Source: a candidate division FCPU426 bacterium
GTDB taxonomy: Bacteria; Oederibacteriota; PGYV01; Palsa-1178
Direction: 5' to 3'
DNA length: 6,326 nucleotides
NCBI GenBank assembly: GCA_003167475.1
Contig: PMTB01000094.1
Coordinates: forward strand, 1 to 6,326
Of the stretch, positions 1-3,801 are shown in pieces. A program made the position numbers and the translations under genes. Each line of letters opens with the position of its first letter. Position 1 is the first letter of the stretch. The notes beneath the pieces are model-generated. The model worked only from the letters and a program-made list of their open reading frames with translations, was not told the DNA's origin and searched no databases.

Positions 1-1
1 C

Positions 2-259
2 GTTTATGAGGAGACCCTGCACTAACTTATAGAGATCTTTTATTACTGCAAGAACGAGACGCTGGACCTGATAAGCGACGACGACCTTATCAGATATATG
101 AAAAAGGCCTTTGACGGCTCCTGCCAGGGTTCCCTCGACCTGCTTTTGGGGCGTGAATTATACAACCTTAGCCGCAACCTGCGGTTTGGGTATGCCCCGG
201 GCTTTTCCTATGATATTGACGAAACCGTCGAAGAGGAGGATGAAGATGGGGAATATTGA
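2..259 (+). pseudogene. DUF6323-like protein, C-terminal part, interrupted by an in-frame TAA
   Basis: The window opens inside a reading frame (codons from base 2) that reads VYEETLH, meets TAA at 23-25, and continues without another stop for 77 codons to TGA at 257-259. The continuation (LIEIFYYCKNETLDLI, then a segment ending NLRFGYAPGFSYDID and an acidic tail) resembles from memory the DUF6323 family, where ETLHELIEIFYY-type sequence is expected. The TAA therefore sits where a Glu codon (GAA) would be, one base change away. Its end overlaps the start of the DUF6179-like gene by 14 nt, the usual arrangement for this pair. No function is known. If translation restarts, ATG at 98 could give 53 residues, but it has no Shine-Dalgarno sequence. 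Either a nonsense mutation or a sequencing error is possible; the 5' part lies outside the window. Confidence 0.55.
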
Positions 260-1217
260 GAGGGCCGGCCGGATAATCCGGCAGGACTTAAGCGAAGAGA
301 ATTATTTCCAGTCGCTGCTTGAGCAGGCGCTTTACCTCGAAATGCTTTCCCCCAGACACCTGGAAAAAGCGCAGCTTGACTGCCTTGCGATACTGGCAAA
401 GCAGACGGCGCTTTACACTAAAGGCGCCAGCTCTTCAGTGCGCACTGAAACCGCAAAAAATATCCTTGCCTCCATAATGTTCACCATAGGCATAAGCCTG
501 AAAACCTATCCGGTACCTGATGACGCGGTGGACGCCCTAAAAAGCGAAAAAATGGAAACTTTATACAATCAGGGGCTTAAGCGTATCAACGTGATGATAA
601 AAACCGCAAAGACACTCCACTCGCTTATCCTGCGCGATGTGTTTGAAACCACGAATGTTTTCTATGCCCCGACTGTCGTCGACCCCATAACTGGTTTTTT
701 CAAACTGTATGACCCTGCTTTTGGCGCGCACGAGATACATATCACCGCTGATTACCCGGTATATAACCCCATGAAGAAAAAAAACGGCATTGAATTCATC
801 CTGGATTACCTGGAATGCATCAACAATGAAAACGCATTCTGCCTGTATTTTCCTGCAGGCGCGGTGCACCGCCTGCTCGCCGCTTATGACAGCGGCTATG
901 GGGAAACAGTCATTAACATATACGAACCCGTACTGACCACGGTTATAGGATGCGTCCTCTCCGGAGCAAACGCGCGCCTGCTGAACCTGGGAAAACCGGA
1001 TTTAAAATACCTTGAAAATCTCTTTGACGGAAAAACAGGCCTAAAGGTCAGGTCCATGGTATCAAAAGCCTTGAAGGATTCCAAAAAAGTCTTCGCATTC
1101 CCCAGGGGTTTGGAAAGATACATGGACCAAAGCCTGCCCCTGATCGCGTCATCTATAGAAATTGCCGCGGAAAGCCATACCCTCAAACGAGTTTTTATAA
1201 TCCCAAAAGCGGATTGA
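246..1217 (+). CDS. DUF6179-like protein of unknown function
   Basis: A 323-residue protein with no signal peptide and no clear membrane segment, probably cytoplasmic. I recognise it from memory as DUF6179-like: an early YFQSLLEQAL segment (about 20-29), LLAKQT-type sequence with SSSVRTETA (about 50-70), a central FFKLYDPAFGAHE stretch (151-163) and DYPVYNP (169-175). The start is ATG 246, because AGGAGG at 234-239 lies exactly 6 nt upstream. ATG 240 would sit directly against that site, and the longer TTG 111 reading merely translates the out-of-frame end of the upstream gene. The 14-nt overlap with the DUF6323-like gene suggests translational coupling and a shared, unknown job. I see no catalytic motif that would justify an enzymatic call. 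If the upstream gene is truly broken, this gene may be expressed without its partner. Confidence 0.72.
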   Translation: MGNIERAGRIIRQDLSEENYFQSLLEQALYLEMLSPRHLEKAQLDCLAILAKQTALYTKGASSSVRTETAKNILASIMFTIGISLKTYPVPDDAVDALKSEKMETLYNQGLKRINVMIKTAKTLHSLILRDVFETTNVFYAPTVVDPITGFFKLYDPAFGAHEIHITADYPVYNPMKKKNGIEFILDYLECINNENAFCLYFPAGAVHRLLAAYDSGYGETVINIYEPVLTTVIGCVLSGANARLLNLGKPDLKYLENLFDGKTGLKVRSMVSKALKDSKKVFAFPRGLERYMDQSLPLIASSIEIAAESHTLKRVFIIPKAD

Positions 1218-1236
1218 CAGGATAAAGCAGGCAAAC

Positions 1237-1426
1237 AAATACCCGCTGGGAGAGGGGGCGTCGCTTTCGCTGAAGCTCCAGCCTTCGCATAATTACGCTT
1301 CGGCTGGCAGGTCCAGCGGACGAGATGCCCCCTCTCCCGGTTGGATCTTGTTTAAGGCCTGCGGCGGAACGCATATATGCGTTCCCTACGCAAACCGCAG
1401 CGGGCGGACGAGTCAGGTCCGCCCAT
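1237..1426. repeat. Complex palindromic interspersed repeat, long copy
   Basis: This intergenic stretch is almost entirely inverted repeats. A perfect 12-bp arm GGGAGAGGGGGC (1248-1259) pairs with GCCCCCTCTCCC (1327-1338). Within it CCAGCC (1278-1283) faces GGCTGG (1302-1307). A further nested hairpin (1359-1400) and a terminal hairpin (1402-1424) follow. Its head (1237-1277), a middle piece (1314-1321) and its tail (1404-1424) match the shorter element at 2605-2670, so both belong to one interspersed family. No coding sequence is apparent. It could be a non-autonomous miniature element or a REP/BIME-like repeat. Confidence 0.75.
1359..1400. repeat. Nested hairpin with 20-bp perfect palindrome
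   Basis: GGAACGCATATATGCGTTCC at 1366-1385 is a perfect 20-bp palindrome. It is enclosed by CTGCGG (1359-1364) and its complement CCGCAG (1395-1400), with a 9-nt bulge on the right side. The sequence could extrude as a cruciform or fold in RNA of either strand. It lies inside the long repeat and is absent from the short copy. Confidence 0.7.
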
Positions 1427-1435
1427 ACGTTTTTA
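1402..1435 (+). terminator. Terminator-like hairpin after the DUF6179-like gene
   Basis: GGGCGGAC (1402-1409) pairs perfectly with GTCCGCCC (1417-1424) around a 7-nt loop, and a T-rich run begins 5 nt later (TTTTTATTT). This suits an intrinsic terminator reading rightward. The gap between stem and T-run is longer than ideal, and the hairpin is about 185 nt past the stop codon. The same hairpin is the tail of the repeat element, so any terminator role may be incidental. Read leftward it has no T-run. Confidence 0.45.
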
Positions 1436-1436
1436 T

Positions 1437-2126
1437 TTATAAGTTACTTTCGATATCGTCTATGATCCTATCCTCGCCTATTGACCTTAAATTTTCCATT
1501 ATTGTTTTCCTCCACTTTTCATGAAGGCTTTTGAATACCCTGCCTATTGATTTTCTATCCGGCGAATTCACCAACTGCATAAATACGCGCTTTGCGCTTT
1601 CAATATCCCGGTTTATCTTTTCCTTATTTTTTCTTCTTTTGAATATAATGAACTTATGCAAGGCGTAGGCAGCCGGGTGCGGCAGTGTCAAGCTTAATCC
1701 TTCGGCTTTTACTGTTACCGTATTATCGGTAAGCATAGTCAGATACCTCAGTTGCGCGGCGTTTATACCCAGGTCGGGAAGTTTATACGGCTTTTCGCTG
1801 CCCCTGCCTTTTTCCGGGACAAGGAACTCAACCGTCAATTCGGGGTTTTGCAGTTTCATCAGCCCGTGAGTGCCTGAATACTCGACGTCAAAGTTCAAAG
1901 GTTCCAGCAATTTCGCGACATCTGTCTTATTTTTAAGGCTGAATGGAATGGGAACGACAAAATCAATATCCCTAGTCCTGATGGCGCTTATATAGCTGTC
2001 GGTATTGAAATAATACCTGTAGAAATACACGCTCCAGCTCCCCGCAAGCAGTATGTGCGGTAAAATTCCGGCATGCTCAAATTTTTTAAGCACTTTGATA
2101 CAAAGCTCAAATTGGATCTTTTCCAC
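1437..2126 (-). CDS. Nucleotidyltransferase-fold protein (AbiEii/MNT-like), probable toxin-type partner
   Basis: A 229-residue protein with the polymerase-beta-type nucleotidyltransferase signature: GS at residues 29-30 (ILLAGSWSVYFYRYYF), the metal-binding pair D53 and D55 in RTRDIDFVVP, and a plausible third acid at E100 (TVEFLVPE). A helical C-terminal part follows with HPAAYALHKF (150-159) and a basic KRRKNKEKINRDIESAKR stretch, like the K/R..KD region of AbiEii-type proteins. Such proteins transfer a nucleotide to RNA or protein; the substrate here is unknown. I chose GTG at 2126-2124 because GAGGGGG lies 6 nt upstream, matching the spacing of neighbouring genes; TTG at 2141 lacks a good site. 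It overlaps the upstream small gene by 20 nt, implying co-translation. The catalytic residues look intact. An alternative is a housekeeping nucleotidyltransferase-like protein unrelated to toxicity. Confidence 0.7.
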   Translation of the reverse strand: MEKIQFELCIKVLKKFEHAGILPHILLAGSWSVYFYRYYFNTDSYISAIRTRDIDFVVPIPFSLKNKTDVAKLLEPLNFDVEYSGTHGLMKLQNPELTVEFLVPEKGRGSEKPYKLPDLGINAAQLRYLTMLTDNTVTVKAEGLSLTLPHPAAYALHKFIIFKRRKNKEKINRDIESAKRVFMQLVNSPDRKSIGRVFKSLHEKWRKTIMENLRSIGEDRIIDDIESNL

Positions 2127-2424
2127 GCAATACCCCCTCAAGGTATTTTATCTGTTTCTTTACAACTGATATGTTTTTCCTGAGTACCGCCCTTTTCCTT
2201 CCTGAAACATGATATTTATCCTTTCCCGCGGCCGTCATTCTGCCCATATAACTGTATTTCACCCTGCCCCCGACCCTTTTGACCAGGTAACTGTATTCAT
2301 GCCCCTTTATCTTCTTTACCTGTATGGAACCCTCCGGCAGTTTGGCCAGTTTTTTTTCATAAAACACCTTCAGCTTCACAGAGTTTTCAAGTTCTTCCCT
2401 GAGCATAGGCTTGATTATGGCCAT
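2107..2424 (-). CDS. Small basic protein, putative antitoxin or regulator of the nucleotidyltransferase
   Basis: A 105-residue, strongly basic protein. An N-terminal helix (REELENSVKLKVFYEKKLAKL, roughly 9-29) leads into a beta-like part, LPEGSIQVKKIKGHEYSYLVKR, then GGRVKYSYMGRM. A Lys/Arg-rich C-terminal helix (SGRKRAVLRKN onward) follows. I do not recognise a named domain. Similar small proteins with an LPxGSI...KKIKG...YYYL pattern are, as I recall, found beside nucleotidyltransferase genes. Start ATG 2424-2422 is fixed by GGAGG (2435-2431) 6 nt upstream; a longer reading from 2502 would translate through the promoter. It is the first gene of the pair and overlaps the next by 20 nt. Basic charge, position and the operator array suggest DNA-binding autoregulation, as in many antitoxins, but this is inference; it could instead bind RNA. 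Confidence 0.6.
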   Translation of the reverse strand: MAIIKPMLREELENSVKLKVFYEKKLAKLPEGSIQVKKIKGHEYSYLVKRVGGRVKYSYMGRMTAAGKDKYHVSGRKRAVLRKNISVVKKQIKYLEGVLRGKDPI

Positions 2425-2435
2425 ATTATACCTCC

Positions 2436-2536
2436 GGTTAACCAACACTTTTGATACTATTATACTTTGTTGGTTGACCGTTGTCAATAAAAAGTTAACC
2501 AACCGTTGTGTTATTGTTGATTTTTGTTGGTTAACC
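2436..2536. promoter_or_regulatory. Four-box symmetric operator array
   Basis: Four 11-bp boxes related to GGTTAACCAAC alternate in orientation: box 1 at 2436-2446 (exact, forward), box 2 at 2469-2479 (reverse, one mismatch, GTTGGTTGACC), box 3 at 2493-2503 (forward, one mismatch, AGTTAACCAAC) and box 4 at 2526-2536 (exact, reverse). Boxes 1/4 and 2/3 are both centred on base 2486, inside the -35 hexamer. Box 2 lies in the promoter spacer, and box 1 is in the leader directly against the ribosome binding site. ACCGTTGT is also repeated directly at 2477-2484 and 2502-2509. Bound repressor would block the promoter; the likely ligand is the product of this operon, though that is inferred. Confidence 0.72.
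2459..2487 (-). promoter_or_regulatory. Perfect consensus sigma-70 promoter of the two-gene module
   Basis: Read on the minus strand, TTGACA (2487-2482) is followed by a 17-nt spacer and TATAAT (2464-2459): both hexamers and the spacer match the consensus exactly. Transcription should begin near 2452, giving a leader of about 28 nt with GGAGG ahead of ATG 2424. So strong a promoter would be expected to be tightly repressed, which agrees with the boxes around it. Confidence 0.88.
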
Positions 2537-2540
2537 CCGG

Positions 2541-2566
2541 CAAGTTTTGCCTTGAGGCAAAATTTG
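2541..2566. other. Stable hairpin upstream of the operator array
   Basis: CAAGTTTTGCC (2541-2551) pairs with GGCAAAATTTG (2556-2566) around a TTGA loop. The stem is 11 bp with a single G-T pair. There is no T-run directly after the stem on the plus strand, so a classical terminator is unlikely. It could insulate the promoter or be the remnant of another repeat. Confidence 0.5.
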
Positions 2567-2604
2567 TGAACAGTTGAGCAGGTTGACAGTCCGGTCGCAA
2601 AATA

Positions 2605-2670
2605 AAATACCCGTTGGGAGAGGACACATCCGCTTTCGCTGAAGCTTCAGCGGACAAGTTAGGTCCGCCC
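2605..2670. repeat. Palindromic interspersed repeat, short copy
   Basis: The head AAATACCCGTTGGGAGAGG (2605-2623) matches 18 of 19 bases of the long copy at 1237-1255. CGCTTTCGCTGAAGCT (2631-2646) is identical to 1262-1277, CAGCGGAC (2648-2655) to 1314-1321, and the tail GGTCCGCCC to the end of the long copy. It contains a perfect 16-bp palindrome (CGCTGAAGCTTCAGCG, 2637-2652) and a small hairpin GCGGAC/GTCCGC (2650-2668). It lies in the same orientation as the long copy. Confidence 0.75.
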
Positions 2671-2858
2671 CTATAGTGCTTGTAAAAATTGTGCGGTGCA
2701 AAAAAAAGAGGATCCCGTATTACCATAATCAAGAGCAACGTAAACCCTTCTACTCTCTACTTTCACCTATCTGAAAGCCCTTGACTTAATGCGCCCCCTC
2801 GACGGGGAAAGGTATGGATTTACACGCAACGAAGGACAGTGCTGTGGGATTGTTTAAA
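2671..2858. other. Intergenic stretch with no recognised feature
   Basis: Between the short repeat and the pilin promoter I see no convincing gene, RNA or repeat. There is an A8 run near 2700, a pyrimidine-rich patch around 2748-2765, and a weak CCCC/GGGG hairpin near 2794-2807. A 28-codon reading frame at 2814-2900 runs through the pilin promoter and looks accidental. Confidence 0.5.
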
Positions 2859-2887
2859 TTGTTTTTGCCGGAAAAACATGGTAAAAT
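2859..2887 (+). promoter_or_regulatory. Probable promoter of the pilin-like gene
   Basis: TTGTTT (2859-2864) is separated by 17 nt from TAAAAT (2882-2887), which is preceded by TG at 2879-2880 as in an extended -10 element. The -35 match is only three of six bases. Transcription would start near 2894, leaving a short leader with AGGAGG (2899-2904) 5 nt before ATG 2910. Confidence 0.55.
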
Positions 2888-2909
2888 ATTTCCATATTAG
2901 GAGGCTGGT

Positions 2910-3389
2910 ATGCTCAAAAGAAAACCTTACGGATTCACCCTGATAGAACTCATGATAGTCGTGGCTATCATAGGAATACTGGCGGCTGTGGCTTTTATGA
3001 AATACAGGGACTTGACCGAAAAATCCCGCGAGGGCGCCACAAAGGGCAATATCGGATCCCTTTTATCCTCAATCGCGGTTTACTATGCCGATAACCGCGG
3101 TACCTGGCCCGATGACATAACAGACCCTTTCTTCATACAATATCTCAGCAAAATACCGTCCGTAAAGGTCACGCATAATTTCGGAGGGAACCAGTTAAAA
3201 GGCGACAGCAACACTGTCGACATCCCCAACGCCGGCAGCCAGGGCCAGGGCAACGCTCCGTATGGAAAGTACACGTTCAGTAACAGTACGGACGGCTGGC
3301 GTTATGATCCGGGCGGCGGCGGGATTTGGGTGAATAATTCACAGACGGATACAAAAGGCGTCGAATACACGCAGTACGGTTATGAGTAG
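2910..3389 (+). CDS. Type IV pilin / GspG-like pseudopilin
   Basis: A 159-residue prepilin. A short basic leader MLKRKPYG ends in G8, followed by F9 and the canonical FTLIELMIVVAIIGILAAVA segment, with the conserved Glu at position 5 of the mature protein (E13). Prepilin peptidase would cut between G8 and F9 and methylate F9. Residues 9-30 anchor the subunit in the inner membrane and form the fibre core. The globular part contains NRGTWPDD (63-69) and ends in WRYDPGGGGIWVNNS with TDTKG and a terminal YGYE, resembling the C-terminus of major pseudopilins of type II secretion (GspG). There are no cysteines, so no disulfide-bonded D-loop. The gene stands alone with its own promoter and AGGAGG site; no other pilus or secretion gene is present, so a fibre role versus a secretion pseudopilus cannot be decided. 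Family call firm, subtype uncertain. Confidence 0.88.
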   Translation: MLKRKPYGFTLIELMIVVAIIGILAAVAFMKYRDLTEKSREGATKGNIGSLLSSIAVYYADNRGTWPDDITDPFFIQYLSKIPSVKVTHNFGGNQLKGDSNTVDIPNAGSQGQGNAPYGKYTFSNSTDGWRYDPGGGGIWVNNSQTDTKGVEYTQYGYE

Positions 3390-3395
3390 GGATTT

Positions 3396-3419
3396 TGTGT
3401 TCTCTGTTCGAACACAGAG
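3396..3419. other. Alternative hairpins between convergent genes
   Basis: Two mutually exclusive stems overlap here: TGTGTTC (3396-3402) with GAACACA (3410-3416), or CTCTGT (3402-3407) with ACAGAG (3414-3419). The site lies in the 46-nt gap between the pilin stop and the receiver gene stop, where a shared terminator would be expected. Neither strand shows a clean T-run after the stem, so the terminator role is weakly supported. Confidence 0.35.
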
Positions 3420-3435
3420 CAGGCAAGAATCAACC

Positions 3436-3801
3436 CTATTCAATGCTTTTTATCTTCGCCAGCAGCACTCCTATATCCACTGGTTTTGACAGTACTCCTA
3501 TTACCATATCCGTGAGGCCATGTTCTTTTACCAGGTTTTCTATGAAGGGCCTTCCCGATATCATGAGAACCTTCGGTTTTTGGCCCGCTTCTTTTAACAT
3601 GTTCAGTACGTCTATGCCCGTGAGCTGCTTCATCTTATAATCCAGTATCACGGCGTGGAAACTTCCGTTCTTTATGATATTCACGCCCTCCACCGGGTCC
3701 GGCGTGTATTGCGTGGAATAACCCTCGCCCGTGAAAACCTCCGCCAGTTCCTCGCATAATTCCGTGTCATCGTCTATGAGCAAAAGCTTTTTCTCAGGCA
3801 T
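3436..3801 (-). CDS. Stand-alone response regulator receiver protein
   Basis: A 121-residue protein that is a single receiver (REC) domain with no output domain. Metal-binding acids are D10-D12 (LLLIDDD), the phosphoacceptor is D54 in AVILDYKM, the switch Ser is S82 (VLMISGRP), and K106-P107 (LSKPVD) completes the active site. The domain is full length. ATG overlaps the end of the kinase gene by 8 nt (ATGCCTGA), and GGAGG lies about 9 nt upstream within the kinase gene, so the two are translationally coupled. It is most likely the phosphorylation target of that kinase. With no DNA-binding part it must act by protein contact or as a phosphorelay intermediate, CheY- or Spo0F-like. The final target is not in the window; the neighbouring pilin gene is a possible but unproven link. 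Confidence 0.93.
   Translation of the reverse strand: MPEKKLLLIDDDTELCEELAEVFTGEGYSTQYTPDPVEGVNIIKNGSFHAVILDYKMKQLTGIDVLNMLKEAGQKPKVLMISGRPFIENLVKEHGLTDMVIGVLSKPVDIGVLLAKIKSIE

Noticed and set aside
111..245. Longer N-terminus for the DUF6179-like gene from TTG 111
   Set aside because: It would translate the tail of the DUF6323-like gene out of frame and has no ribosome binding site; ATG 246 has AGGAGG at the ideal distance.
1237..1426. Structured RNA gene or riboswitch in the palindromic region
   Set aside because: It lies downstream of one gene and past the 3' end of another, shares sequence with a second intergenic copy, and matches no RNA motif I recognise; a repeat element explains it better.
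2127..2141. TTG start at 2141 for the nucleotidyltransferase
   Set aside because: There is no good Shine-Dalgarno sequence upstream of it, whereas GTG 2126 has GAGGGGG 6 nt ahead and adds nothing foreign to the fold.
2425..2502. 26-residue N-terminal extension of the small basic protein
   Set aside because: It would begin upstream of the transcription start predicted by the perfect promoter and cross the operator boxes; ATG 2424 has a strong GGAGG.
2436..2536. GGTTAACC repeats as a small CRISPR or iteron array
   Set aside because: The units are only 11 bp, alternate in orientation, have unequal gaps and lie exactly on a promoter, which fits operators. No replication gene is nearby.
2511..2738. 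Minus-strand 75-codon reading frame across the short repeat
   Set aside because: It reads through the palindromic repeat, the hairpin and part of the operator region, starts with a non-ATG codon, and has no ribosome binding site or recognisable protein.
2781..2818. TTGACT as a -35 element for a second pilin promoter
   Set aside because: No acceptable -10 hexamer lies 16-18 nt downstream; the nearest TATGGA is about 26 nt away.
2814..2900. Possible 28-residue leader peptide before the pilin gene
   Set aside because: The pilin promoter elements lie inside it, its Shine-Dalgarno is poor, and the composition is unremarkable.
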